From Buchnera aphidicola (Periphyllus testudinaceus) (lineage in GTDB: Bacteria; Pseudomonadota; Gammaproteobacteria; Enterobacterales; Enterobacteriaceae), in contig NZ_OZ060380.1 in the NCBI RefSeq assembly GCF_964059035.1, positions 1 to 64,000 of the forward strand: a DNA stretch of 64,000 nt. The letters run 5' to 3'. The stretch's first letter is position 1, and each line of letters begins with the position of its first letter. The notes beneath the pieces were generated by a model. That model saw only the letters and a program-made list of their open reading frames with translations. It did not search any database and was not told where the DNA came from. The position numbers were made by a program, and so were the translations under genes. This document shows, in pieces, positions 14,830-25,599 of this stretch.

Positions 14830-16467
14830 ATGTATTTTAAACGTAATTTTTTTATTTTTGCTTTATTTTTGATTTCTTTTTTTTTATGGCAAACTTGGAA
14901 AAAAGAAAATTTTATAAGAGTAAATAATTTAATTTCAAAAAGTTATGTTAGTTCTATTTATCCTTTTTTAAATAAAAAAAATGATCAAGAAATTATTATT
15001 AAAACTGATGTTTTTTTAATTGTTATTGATAAATATAATGGAAATATAAAAATAGCAAATTTATTAAAATATAAAGATAAAAAAAATTCTTTACAAAATT
15101 TTAAATTTTTAAAAACTAATTCAAATTTTTTATATCAAGTACGAAATGGTTTTAACAAAATTGACAAAAATAATGAACAAATTTTATTAAAATATCAAAC
15201 TAAAAAAAATTTTTATAAATTATTACCGAATCATAAAAAATTAATAGTTCCAATGATTTGTACGTTAAAAAATGGAATAAAATATAAAAAAATACTTATT
15301 TTTTATAAAGGAAAGTATAATATTAAAATAAAAAATTATATTTATAATTTAACTAAAAAAAATATTCATTTAAATATGTTTGGAGAAATTGTTCAAACAA
15401 TTAATCCAGTAAAAAACGACATATATGATGATTTAGATAATAATTCTTCACGTTCTTATAGAGGAACTGCATATTCTTCTGATGATGAAAAATTTAAAAA
15501 ATATGATTTTAATTTAATTAGTTCTAAAAAAAACTTACATAAAACAATTAAATCTGGTTGGATTGCTATGTTGCAAAAATATTTTGCAACAGCTTGGATA
15601 CCATCAAAAAATTTAGGACCAAATACTATATATACTAAAAATATTGATTCAAAAATAGCTATTATAGGTTATCATACATCAAATTTATTAATACCTCATA
15701 ATAGTTTAAATTGTATAGAATCTTCTCTTTGGATAGGTCCAGAAATTCAAAAAGAAATGAAGTTAATTGCTCCTAATTTAGATTTAACAGTAGATTATGG
15801 ATTTTTATGGTTTTTATCTCAACCATTATTTCAATTATTAAATTTTTTATATAAAATTTTTGGAAATTGGGGTTTTTCTATTATTTTAATTACTATTATA
15901 ATTCGTATTTTTACATATCCTTTAAATAAATCTCAATATATTTCTATGATAAAATTACGATCTTTGCAACCAAAATTAAATTATTTAAAAAATAAATATA
16001 AAAACAATAAAACAAAAATGACAGAAAAAATTCTTGCTTTATATAAAAAAGAAAAAATAAGTCCTTTTTCTGGTTTATTTCCTGTTTTTTTTCAAATGCC
16101 TATTTTTTTATCTTTGTATTACATGTTAACTAATTCTATCGAATTAAGAGACTCTCCGTTTATTTTTTGGATACAAGATTTATCAAGTTATGATCCATTT
16201 TATATACTTCCGATATTAATGGGTATAACTATGTTTTATATTCAAAGATTATCATCTCAAGACATTTTTTCACAAAATAAATGTTATAAAAATTCTATGG
16301 ATAGTTTACAAGAACAAATTGCATTTGTTGTTCCTATGGCATTTATAATATTTTTTTTATGGTTTCCATCAGGATTAGTACTATATTATATTGTTAATAA
16401 TTTAATTAGTATAATTCAACAAAAACATATTTATAATAATTTAAAAAAAAATAAAAATTTTTTATAA
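14830..16467 (+). CDS. yidC: membrane protein insertase YidC
   Basis: YidC inserts and folds inner-membrane proteins alone or with SecYEG; Fo subunit c, encoded above, is a known client in E. coli. The product has 545 residues (E. coli 548): an N-terminal membrane anchor (about 7-20), a large periplasmic domain now lysine-rich, then the conserved membrane core from about residue 340 (NWGFSIILITIIIRI, and FQMPIFLSLYYML). The hydrophilic groove arginine is likely the R in IIIRIFTYPL. A 176-base gap separates it from rnpA. Confidence 0.96.
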   Translation: MYFKRNFFIFALFLISFFLWQTWKKENFIRVNNLISKSYVSSIYPFLNKKNDQEIIIKTDVFLIVIDKYNGNIKIANLLKYKDKKNSLQNFKFLKTNSNFLYQVRNGFNKIDKNNEQILLKYQTKKNFYKLLPNHKKLIVPMICTLKNGIKYKKILIFYKGKYNIKIKNYIYNLTKKNIHLNMFGEIVQTINPVKNDIYDDLDNNSSRSYRGTAYSSDDEKFKKYDFNLISSKKNLHKTIKSGWIAMLQKYFATAWIPSKNLGPNTIYTKNIDSKIAIIGYHTSNLLIPHNSLNCIESSLWIGPEIQKEMKLIAPNLDLTVDYGFLWFLSQPLFQLLNFLYKIFGNWGFSIILITIIIRIFTYPLNKSQYISMIKLRSLQPKLNYLKNKYKNNKTKMTEKILALYKKEKISPFSGLFPVFFQMPIFLSLYYMLTNSIELRDSPFIFWIQDLSSYDPFYILPILMGITMFYIQRLSSQDIFSQNKCYKNSMDSLQEQIAFVVPMAFIIFFLWFPSGLVLYYIVNNLISIIQQKHIYNNLKKNKNFL

Positions 16468-16553
16468 AATAAATTTTTTAAAAAAATTTATAATAAAAAA
16501 TAATTTTATTTATATATTATAAATTTATCTTTTAATAAATAATAATAAAAAAA

Positions 16554-17915
16554 ATGTCTGATACAATTATTGCACAAGCTACTCCTCAAGGAATGGGAGG
16601 AGTTTATATAGTTCGAATTTCTGGAAAAAAATCTTCTTTTGTTTCAAAGTGTATTTTAGGAAAAATTTTAAAACCTAGATATGCTGTTTATTCAAAATTT
16701 TTTGATTTGGATAAAAATATAATTGATCAAGGTATTGGAATTTGGTTTCCTTCTCCAAATTCTTTTACAGGAGAAGACGTTCTTGAATTACAAGGACATG
16801 GAAATAATTTTATTTCAAATTTGTTAATTAAAAAAATTTTACAGATTAAAGGTATTAGAATAGCTGATCCTGGAGAATTTTCTAAAAGAGCTTTTTTAAA
16901 TAAAAAATTAGATTTAATTCAATCAGAATCTATATCTGATTTAATTAATTCAACTTCTGAAGAATTAGTAAAAGCTTCTTTAAGATCGTTAAATGGAGAT
17001 TTTTCAAATTATATAAATAAAATTATAGATAAAGTTACATATTTAAGATCTATTGTTGAAGCTGAATTAAATTTTTCTGATGAAGATATAAATTTCAATA
17101 TAGAAAAAAAAATATTTTTAAATATTAGAAAAATTATTTCTTCTTTGAAAAAAGTTTTATTTATTTCTAAAAATAGTTCAATTTTAAATAATGGAGCTAA
17201 AGTTGTGATTGCGGGATTTCCAAATGCTGGAAAGTCTAGTTTATTTAATTTATTATCATGTAAAAAATCTTCTATTGTGACAAATTTTAAAGGAACTACG
17301 CGTGATTTAATACATAATAAAATTATTTTTAATAAACAATTAATAGAATTAACAGATACTGCAGGAATTAGACAAACTAAAGATAAAATAGAAAAAATTG
17401 GAATAAAATTAGCAAAAAATGAAATTAATTTTTCTAATATATTATTATTTTTAATTGATTCAAGTAAAAATAAAAAAAAACAAATACAAAAATTTTTTAA
17501 GATTATTAAAAATCTTTCTTCAGAAATTCATATTATTTTGATTTTAAATAAAATTGATTTAATAAATATTAATCCTAAAATAGTTTTTTTAAAAAATATA
17601 GAATTAATTTTTTTATCTATAAAAAAAAAAATAGGAATAGAAATTCTATATTCTTGTTTAAGAAAAAAATTAAATAAATTAATATCGATTCCAAAAGAAA
17701 ATATTTTTTTAGTTAGACAAAGACATATTCAAGAAATTAAATCAACGTTAAAAGAATTAAATAATAGTCAATTAGATTGGAAAAAAAATAAAAATTATGA
17801 AATTTTAGCTTATTATTTAAAAAATTCTCAAAATTATTTAAATAAAATAACGGGAGAAGTTAATACAGAGGATATTTTAAACAAAATTTTTTCAAATTTT
17901 TGTATTGGAAAATAA
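16554..17915 (+). CDS. mnmE: tRNA modification GTPase MnmE
   Basis: Partner of MnmG in U34 modification. The product has 453 residues (E. coli 454). The N-terminal folate-binding domain is conserved; the inserted G domain carries GFPNAGKSSLFN (about 221-232), GTTRD, DTAG and NKID; the protein ends CIGK, the conserved C-terminal tetrapeptide whose cysteine is needed for modification. With mnmG at 252-2153 the pair is complete in this window. Confidence 0.97.
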   Translation: MSDTIIAQATPQGMGGVYIVRISGKKSSFVSKCILGKILKPRYAVYSKFFDLDKNIIDQGIGIWFPSPNSFTGEDVLELQGHGNNFISNLLIKKILQIKGIRIADPGEFSKRAFLNKKLDLIQSESISDLINSTSEELVKASLRSLNGDFSNYINKIIDKVTYLRSIVEAELNFSDEDINFNIEKKIFLNIRKIISSLKKVLFISKNSSILNNGAKVVIAGFPNAGKSSLFNLLSCKKSSIVTNFKGTTRDLIHNKIIFNKQLIELTDTAGIRQTKDKIEKIGIKLAKNEINFSNILLFLIDSSKNKKKQIQKFFKIIKNLSSEIHIILILNKIDLININPKIVFLKNIELIFLSIKKKIGIEILYSCLRKKLNKLISIPKENIFLVRQRHIQEIKSTLKELNNSQLDWKKNKNYEILAYYLKNSQNYLNKITGEVNTEDILNKIFSNFCIGK

Positions 17916-17960
17916 AGTATTTTTCATATTTTATAATATTTATTTAAAAAAATATAAAAT

Positions 17961-18033
17961 TGCCCGAAGGCGGAATTGAACCACCGACACGGGGATTTTC
18001 AGTCCCCTGCTCTACCAACTGAGCTATTCGGGC
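17961..18033 (-). tRNA. tRNA-Phe (GAA)
   Basis: A 73-base cloverleaf on the minus strand with acceptor stem GCCCGAA/TTCGGGC, a D-arm with AGTTGGTA, an anticodon loop CTGAAAA giving GAA, and a T-arm with TTCAATT. The discriminator is A. The 3' CCA is not encoded. It lies between mnmE and groES. Confidence 0.96.
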
Positions 18034-18131
18034 TTTTATAAATATAGTAAAACATTAATTGTTGTTATTTGTCAATATTTTTTTAATAAATAAAATATTT
18101 TTTTAAAAAAAATAATCTATTTTTTAAATAG

Positions 18132-18161
18132 GGTTGAAAGTTATAATAATCGTCCATATAA
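18132..18161 (+). promoter_or_regulatory. sigma-32 heat-shock promoter of groESL
   Basis: GGTTGAAA (18132-18139) and CGTCCATATAA (18151-18161) fit the sigma-32 consensus (CTTGAAA and CCCCATNT) with a suitable spacing. It lies about 85 bases before groES. The gene for sigma-32 (rpoH) is present at 23685-24551. This is the clearest specialised promoter in the window. Confidence 0.72.
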
Positions 18162-18247
18162 TATTATTAGTAAAAAAATTTCTTTGATAAAAATATTTAT
18201 TTGAAAAAAAAATTAGATTAAATAAAAAAAAAAGGAGAATATAAATA

Positions 18248-18541
18248 ATGAAAATACGTCCCTTACATGATCGTATTATTGTTAAACGTCAAGAAATGGA
18301 ATCTAAATCTTCTGGTGGAATAGTTTTAACAGGATCAGCAGCAAATAAATCTACGAGAGGAAAAGTTTTAGCAGTTGGAAACGGTAAAGTTTTAGATAAT
18401 GGAAAAATTAAAAAATTAGATGTTAAAATAAATGATATTGTAATATTTAATGAAGGATATGGAGCTAAAACAGAAAAAATTAATGATGAAGAGGTTTTAA
18501 TTTTAACTGAAAGTGATGTTTTAGCAATTGTTGAGAAATAA
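18248..18541 (+). CDS. groES: co-chaperonin GroES
   Basis: GroES is the heptameric lid of the GroEL chamber. The product has 97 residues, the same as E. coli. It opens with [14 protein letters not shown] and has the mobile loop that contacts GroEL (about residues 17-33, with SSGGIVL). A strong AGGAG ribosome-binding site precedes the ATG. It forms an operon with groEL 46 bases downstream under a sigma-32 promoter. Confidence 0.98.
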   Translation: MKIRPLHDRIIVKRQEMESKSSGGIVLTGSAANKSTRGKVLAVGNGKVLDNGKIKKLDVKINDIVIFNEGYGAKTEKINDEEVLILTESDVLAIVEK

Positions 18542-18572
18542 TATTTTTTATTATTTTTAAAAAATTATTTAA

Positions 18573-20234
<1,662 letters not shown>

Positions 20235-20302
20235 TTTATTTAAATTTTAGATAAATTTTTAACTATAAAAAATTTTTAATAATTTTAAAATATTTTAATT
20301 TA

Positions 20303-20340
20303 TTTTCCCTTTGATGTAATAATTTTACATTAGGGGAAAA
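20303..20340 (+). terminator. hairpin after groEL
   Basis: TTTTCCC pairs with GGGAAAA (outer stem, with one extra wobble pair) and ATGTAA with TTACAT (inner stem). It is the only G/C-bearing repeat between groEL and efp. No T-run follows on the plus strand, so it may protect the mRNA end rather than terminate by itself. Confidence 0.4.
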
Positions 20341-20396
20341 TAAAAAATTATTTAATATTAATTAATATATTTAAAAACATACTTGTAATAAAAAAA

Positions 20397-20963
20397 ATGA
20401 CACGATCATATTCTATACATTCTTTTAAACCTGGTTTAAAAGTTTTGATTTTTAATAAACCATGTATAATTCAAAGTAGTAAATTTGTAAAACCTGGTAA
20501 AGGTCAAGCTTTTTCTCGAGTAAAATTTAAAAATATTTTATCTGGTAAAATAGTTGAAACGACATTTAAATCTACTGATGTTTTAAAAATAGCCGATGTT
20601 CAAGATATTAAAGTTATATATTTATATAATGATAGTATTTTTTGGTATTTTATAGATATTAAAAGTTTTGAAGAAATAATTGTTTCTAAAGAAATTGTTA
20701 AATTAAAAAGTTTTTGGTTAATTCCTCAATGTAAATGTTATTTAACTATGTGGAAAAAAAATGTTATTTCTATTTATGTAAATAATTTTATTAATTTAAA
20801 AGTTATTAAAACAACTTCTTCTATTAAAAAACAATCTATTAATAATAGAATGAAAAAAGCTATATTATGTACAGGTGTATCTATTCAAGTTCCTTATTTT
20901 ATAAATATTAATGATATAATTAAAGTAGATACAAGAAATAAAAAATATATTTCTAGAATTTAA
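20397..20963 (+). CDS. efp: elongation factor P
   Basis: EF-P relieves ribosome stalling at proline runs. The product has 188 residues, the same as E. coli. The tip loop VKPGKGQAF places the residue equivalent to the modified Lys34 of E. coli at Lys35. The N-terminal KOW-like domain is well kept and the middle OB domain is more divergent. Whether the modifying enzymes EpmA/EpmB exist cannot be told from this window. It converges on dnaC with only 26 bases between them. Confidence 0.97.
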   Translation: MTRSYSIHSFKPGLKVLIFNKPCIIQSSKFVKPGKGQAFSRVKFKNILSGKIVETTFKSTDVLKIADVQDIKVIYLYNDSIFWYFIDIKSFEEIIVSKEIVKLKSFWLIPQCKCYLTMWKKNVISIYVNNFINLKVIKTTSSIKKQSINNRMKKAILCTGVSIQVPYFININDIIKVDTRNKKYISRI

Positions 20964-20989
20964 AAATTTTTTAAGAAATTATTTATTTT

Positions 20990-21721
20990 TTATTCTGTAA
21001 TATTAGAACGATAACTTTTCCAATTAAAATTTAACCATGAACTATTTCCTAATTTTAAACGATCAATAATTCTTTCCCCTAATAGTTTATATAAATTATT
21101 GTAATTTAGGTTAGATAAAATTCCTGTAGATTTTTTAGATGATGAACGTCTATCTATAATTTGATGCATTATTATTTTTTCATATTGAGATTTTTGTTGT
21201 ATTCCAATTTCATCAATAATTAATAGATCTATTTTTATAAGTTTATTAATCAAGCAAGATTCAGTAAGAGTATTATTTTTATTAAATGTTTTTTTTATTT
21301 CAGACATTAATTCAGCAATTGTTATAATAAGTATTTTTTTTTTATTGAGTATTAAATATTTTCCTATTGCTGTAGCTAAATGATTTTTTCCAGTGCCAGG
21401 AGATCCAGAAAAAATAAAATTTGAAAATTTTTTATTAAAGTTTTTAGCATATTTTTTAGAAAAATTTAAAACTTTTTTTTGTCCTATATTATAAATATTA
21501 TAATTTTTAAATGTACAGTTAATATAAAGTTTTTTAATTCCTGAATTTTTTAATATTTTTTTAATTTTTTTTTTGTTATTTTTTTTTTGAATAGATTGAG
21601 ACGATAATAACCCTTTTTTTTGATTCCAATTTAATAAATCTTTTTCATTTTTAAATTTTGGTTTAATATGTGTTGGTATAATAGATTTCATGCGTTTTAT
21701 TAATTTTATATAATTGTTCAT
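20990..21721 (-). CDS. dnaC: replicative helicase loader DnaC
   Basis: DnaC loads the DnaB helicase at the origin. The product has 243 residues (E. coli 245). It is an AAA+ protein with P-loop GSPGTGKNHLA, Walker B LLIIDEIG and an arginine-finger region near RIIDRL. The N-terminal DnaB-binding part is short and lysine-rich. It is followed on the same strand by rsmD upstream at 21807. With dnaA in this window, two initiation factors are retained. Confidence 0.93.
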   Translation of the reverse strand: MNNYIKLIKRMKSIIPTHIKPKFKNEKDLLNWNQKKGLLSSQSIQKKNNKKKIKKILKNSGIKKLYINCTFKNYNIYNIGQKKVLNFSKKYAKNFNKKFSNFIFSGSPGTGKNHLATAIGKYLILNKKKILIITIAELMSEIKKTFNKNNTLTESCLINKLIKIDLLIIDEIGIQQKSQYEKIIMHQIIDRRSSSKKSTGILSNLNYNNLYKLLGERIIDRLKLGNSSWLNFNWKSYRSNITE

Positions 21722-21806
21722 AAATGAAAATCCTTAGTTATAATTTTTTATATCTAAATTTTTCATTTCAGAAAAATGTTTATTTAAGTTAACAAAATAT
21801 TTTTTA

Positions 21807-22367
21807 TTATTTTCTTAAATAAATTCCATAATTAATATTTTTAGTTTTTTTTTCTTTTTGAATAATCCAATTTTTTGGAGTAATTACATTTTTTTTATTA
21901 TTTTTTTTTTCAATATATATTATTGTATTTTTTTTTGTCCAATTATTTTTTTCTAAAAGAAAAATAGATTTTTTTAATAATTTAGTATTATTATATGGAG
22001 GATCTAAAAATATTATATCGTATTTAAATTTTTTTTTTTTTAACCATATAAGTGAATTAGTATGAATTATTTCCATATTTTTTATTTTTAGTTTTTTTTT
22101 ATTTTTTTTAATATTTTCGATAGAATTTTTATTAATTTCTAATGAAGTAACAAATTTTGCATTTCTAGAAATTGCTTCTATTCCTAAGATACCGCTTCCT
22201 GAAAAACAATCTAAACATTTTGAATTTTGAATATATTTTTTTAGCCAATTAAATAAAGTTTCTCTTATAAAATTTTGAGTTGGTCTTAAATTTTTTGTAT
22301 GTTTAATATATATTTTATGTCTTTTAAATTTTCCACCAATTATTCTTAAAACATTTTTTTTGTTCAT
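21807..22367 (-). CDS. rsmD: 16S rRNA (guanine-966-N2)-methyltransferase RsmD
   Basis: Methylates G966 of 16S rRNA in the assembled 30S subunit. The product has 186 residues (E. coli 198). It starts with the family block RIIGGKFKRHKI and LRPTQNFIRETLFNWL. The S-adenosylmethionine motif LDCFSGSGILGIEA and the catalytic DPPY are both present. It is divergent from ftsY, as in E. coli. Confidence 0.95.
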   Translation of the reverse strand: MNKKNVLRIIGGKFKRHKIYIKHTKNLRPTQNFIRETLFNWLKKYIQNSKCLDCFSGSGILGIEAISRNAKFVTSLEINKNSIENIKKNKKKLKIKNMEIIHTNSLIWLKKKKFKYDIIFLDPPYNNTKLLKKSIFLLEKNNWTKKNTIIYIEKKNNKKNVITPKNWIIQKEKKTKNINYGIYLRK

Positions 22368-22452
22368 AATTTTTTAAATATATTTTTTTATAATTAAATA
22401 TTTTTATAAATATTATATATTATATAAAAAATTTATAATAAAAGGAGATTAT

Positions 22453-23571
22453 ATGTCAAAAAATAAAAAGAACATTTTTTTTTCATTTATAGATAAAATA
22501 AATTTTTTTAAAAAAAAAGATAACATAAAAGATATTCAAAGTGTAAAAAATAAAAAAAAAAATATTTGTTTAAAAAAATCTCATTATGATAAACATAATT
22601 TACCTTTAAAAAAAGATAATTTTCATAATCGTAAAGAAACTGATATAAAAAAAAATAATTACATTTCTTATTTTAAAAATAAATTTATTAAAACTAAAAA
22701 AAATTTTAGTTTGATTTTTAAAAAATTTTTTTTAGTTAATAAAATTGATACGATGTTTTTAAAAAAATTAGAAGAAAAATTAATATCTTCTGATATTAGT
22801 TTTCAAACCTCTAAAAAAATTATAGATAATTCTATTAATAATTTAAATCGAAAAGATATTAAAAATCCTAAAATAGTTCATAAATCTATTATTTGTGAAA
22901 TGAAAAATATTTTAAAAAAATCTAATAAAAAAAAAAAATTAAAGTTTAAAAAATTATCTATTATTTTATTAGTAGGGGTTAACGGATCAGGAAAAACGAC
23001 AACAGCTGTAAAATTGTCTAAATTATATCAACATAAAAATAAAAAAGTATTAGTATCGGCAGCAGATACTTTTCGAGCTGCTGCAGTAGATCAAATTAAT
23101 ATTTTATGTAATAGAAATAAAATTCCAATATTTTTTAAAAAATCAGGATCAGATCCTGCTTCTGTTGTTTATGAATCTATTCAAAAAGCATTATTAAAAG
23201 ATTATGATATTTTAATTATTGATACTGCTGGGCGTTTGCATACAAAAATTAATTTAATGAATGAATTAAAAAAAATTGTAAGAGTAATTAATAAAAATAA
23301 TAATAATGGTTCTTTGGATATTTTTTTAACAATTGATTCTTGTAATGGTCAAAATTCGTTAGTTCAAACAGATTTATTTCATAGATCTCTTGGAGTTACA
23401 GGTTTAATTTTAACAAAATTTGATGGAACAGCAAAAGGAGGAATTATATTTTCAATAGCAGATCAATTTTCTATTCCAATAAGATATGTTACAACAGGAG
23501 AATCTATAAATGATATTTATATATTTAAAATTAATGAATTTATAAATACTATATTTGAAAAAGATTTATAA
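22453..23571 (+). CDS. ftsY: signal recognition particle receptor FtsY
   Basis: The membrane-associated SRP receptor GTPase. The product has 372 residues against 497 in E. coli. The C-terminal NG domain is intact: GVNGSGKTTTAVKLS from about residue 176, then DTAGR, TKFDGTAKGG and the final GESINDIY. The N-terminal A domain, long and acidic in E. coli, is reduced to about 90 residues and is strongly basic. A GGAG ribosome-binding site precedes the ATG. The downstream ftsE and ftsX of E. coli are absent, and rpoH follows directly. Confidence 0.96.
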   Translation: MSKNKKNIFFSFIDKINFFKKKDNIKDIQSVKNKKKNICLKKSHYDKHNLPLKKDNFHNRKETDIKKNNYISYFKNKFIKTKKNFSLIFKKFFLVNKIDTMFLKKLEEKLISSDISFQTSKKIIDNSINNLNRKDIKNPKIVHKSIICEMKNILKKSNKKKKLKFKKLSIILLVGVNGSGKTTTAVKLSKLYQHKNKKVLVSAADTFRAAAVDQINILCNRNKIPIFFKKSGSDPASVVYESIQKALLKDYDILIIDTAGRLHTKINLMNELKKIVRVINKNNNNGSLDIFLTIDSCNGQNSLVQTDLFHRSLGVTGLILTKFDGTAKGGIIFSIADQFSIPIRYVTTGESINDIYIFKINEFINTIFEKDL

Positions 23572-23684
23572 ATAAAATATGTTATATTATTAAAAAAAAT
23601 TTTTAAAAATTTTGTTTTATATTTTTTTAATTTTTTAATTGAAAAAATTATTTATAAATAATGATTAGTATATATAGGAAAAAA

Positions 23685-24551
23685 ATGATGGATAAAATTA
23701 AATTTTCTCCAATAAAATCATTAAGTATTTTTAATACTTATATTGATTCTTCTAATCATTTACCATTATTATCGGCTAGTGATGAAAAAAAATTAGCACA
23801 AAAATTTTTTAATAAAGGTGATTTAAAAGCTGCAAAAATTTTAATATTATCTCATTTACGTTTTGTTATTCGAATTGCAAAAAATTATTCTGGTTATGGA
23901 TTACCTCAAGCTGATTTAATCCAAGAAGGAAATATTGGATTAATGAAATCTGTTAAAAAATTTAATCCAAATTTAGGAGTTAGATTAGTATCGTTTTCTG
24001 TTTATTGGATAAAATCTGAAATTCATGAATATGTTTTAAAAAATTGGAGAATAGTAAAAATAGCTACTACTAAATCTCAAAGAAAATTATTTTTTAATTT
24101 AAGAAAAAATAAAAAAAAAATAGGTTGGTTAAATAAAAAAGAAATTATAAAAGTAGCTCAAAATTTAAAAGTAAAAAATAAAGATGTGATAGAAATGGAA
24201 TCTCGTATGTGCGCAAAAGATGTTTTTTTAAATAATAGTTCTGAAGAATATAATTCTGATAAATCTTTTAAAAATATATATTCAATTTCGTATTTTAGAG
24301 AACAATTATTAGATTTTACTCGAAATATTGAAAATGAAAATTGGAAGAAATATATTAAAAAAAAATTAAATACAGCTCTTTTAGATTTAGATGATCGAAG
24401 TAGAAATATTATTTATTCACGTTGGTTAAAAGGAGGAAAAAAAAATACTTTAAAGACAATTGCTAAAAATTATGGAATTTCTGCAGAAAGAGTACGTCAA
24501 TTAGAAAAAAAAGCAATGAATAAATTACGTTTGTCTATAGAAAAAAAATAG
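23685..24551 (+). CDS. rpoH: heat-shock sigma factor RpoH (sigma-32)
   Basis: Alternative sigma factor for heat-shock genes such as groESL here. The product has 288 residues (E. coli 284). I place the start at ATG 23685, six bases after AGGA (an ATG at 23688 is equally good); an in-frame ATG at 23661 lacks a ribosome-binding site. Region 2 ([20 protein letters not shown]), the RpoH box QRKLFFNLRK and a C-terminal helix-turn-helix ending ERVRQLEKKAMNKLR are clear. It is one of very few dedicated regulators in such genomes. Confidence 0.97.
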   Translation: MMDKIKFSPIKSLSIFNTYIDSSNHLPLLSASDEKKLAQKFFNKGDLKAAKILILSHLRFVIRIAKNYSGYGLPQADLIQEGNIGLMKSVKKFNPNLGVRLVSFSVYWIKSEIHEYVLKNWRIVKIATTKSQRKLFFNLRKNKKKIGWLNKKEIIKVAQNLKVKNKDVIEMESRMCAKDVFLNNSSEEYNSDKSFKNIYSISYFREQLLDFTRNIENENWKKYIKKKLNTALLDLDDRSRNIIYSRWLKGGKKNTLKTIAKNYGISAERVRQLEKKAMNKLRLSIEKK

Positions 24552-25255
24552 TTTTAAAATTTTTTTTATTTATTTTTTATAAAAAATTAAATTATTTTTT
24601 AATTATAAAAATATTTTTATTATATTTTTTTAAATTATATGAGTTTTTTAAAAAAATAGAATTGATAAGAATTTTAAAAAATATAAGAAAGATATTATAA
24701 TAAAAAAATATTATATAAAAAATTATTTTTTTTAAGAATAATTTTTTAATTAAATTTTTTAAATTAGAATGTTATTAAGAAATTTTTATTTAATTTAAAA
24801 TTTAAAAATATTAAAAAAATATTTAAATTAAATTTATTTTTTTTATTTTTTTTATTATATATTTTATATTTTATTTAAATAAATATTATAAATTAATAAA
24901 GAATTAAAAATCTATTTTATTTTTTAAATTTAATTAATTAAATTTAATTTTTTAAAAATTATAAAAACATATTTTTAAAATTGTTAAATATATTTATATA
25001 AATTTTTAAAATAAAAAAGTTTTATAAATATTTATATTAAAAAATTTTTAAATTTATATTTTTTATTAAAAAAGTGTAATTTTAGAAGAATTTTTTATAT
25101 AAAATTTTTTAAAATATGTTTAAAAAAATATATTTTAGTTTATAAAATATAGTTATATTTTATATATTAAATTTATATAATTTAGTATATAATTATATTT
25201 ATAATACATTATTTTATATAGTAGGGTTTTATCCCTACTAATTTTTTTAAATTAT
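24552..25255. other. 704-base gene-free stretch between rpoH and hupA
   Basis: No open frame, tRNA or recognisable remnant is visible on either strand; the sequence is almost only A and T. The single structured element is the hairpin at 25219-25240 near the hupA end. From memory, fuller Buchnera genomes carry glmS, glmU, metE and purH in this interval, so it is probably the worn-down scar of lost genes. Confidence 0.6.
25219..25240 (-). terminator. terminator of the hupA end
   Basis: TAGTAGGG and CCCTACTA form a perfect 8-bp stem with a 6-base loop. It lies 16 bases past the hupA stop. A run of seven T follows on the plus strand and a weaker A/T-rich tail on the minus strand, so it may work both ways. 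Confidence 0.6.
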
Positions 25256-25528
25256 TTATTTTACGGCTTCTTTTAATGTTTTTCCGGAAATAAAAGAAGG
25301 AATTTTTGTAGCTAATATTTGTATTTCTTTTCCTGTTTTTGGATTTCTTCCAGTTCTAGCTGATCTTTTATTAATTTTGAATGTTCCAAATCCAACTAAT
25401 TGAACATTTTCTTCTTTTTGTAGAGATTTTGTAATTTCAGATAATATTGTATCAAGTATATTTTTTGTTTTTATTTTTGATATTAAAGATTTTTTTGAAA
25501 CAATATCAATTAATTGTGATTTGTTCAT
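25256..25528 (-). CDS. hupA: DNA-binding protein HU
   Basis: HU bends and compacts DNA. The product has 90 residues, as in E. coli. The DNA-binding beta arm is intact ([18 protein letters not shown], about residues 46-63) and the protein opens [10 protein letters not shown]. The alpha versus beta assignment rests on the position near rpoC rather than on sequence; only one HU gene would be expected. It is 71 bases upstream of rpoC in coordinates, and so downstream of it in transcription. Confidence 0.96.
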   Translation of the reverse strand: MNKSQLIDIVSKKSLISKIKTKNILDTILSEITKSLQKEENVQLVGFGTFKINKRSARTGRNPKTGKEIQILATKIPSFISGKTLKEAVK

Positions 25529-25599
25529 AATTTTTTTTTATATCCTTTTATAATAATTATTTTAAAAAATAAAATATTTTATTTATATATATTATTTTT

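Noticed and set aside
24552..25255. Possible CRISPR array or tandem repeat in the gene-free stretch
   Set aside because: Only irregular A/T-rich similarity; no repeat unit with even spacing.
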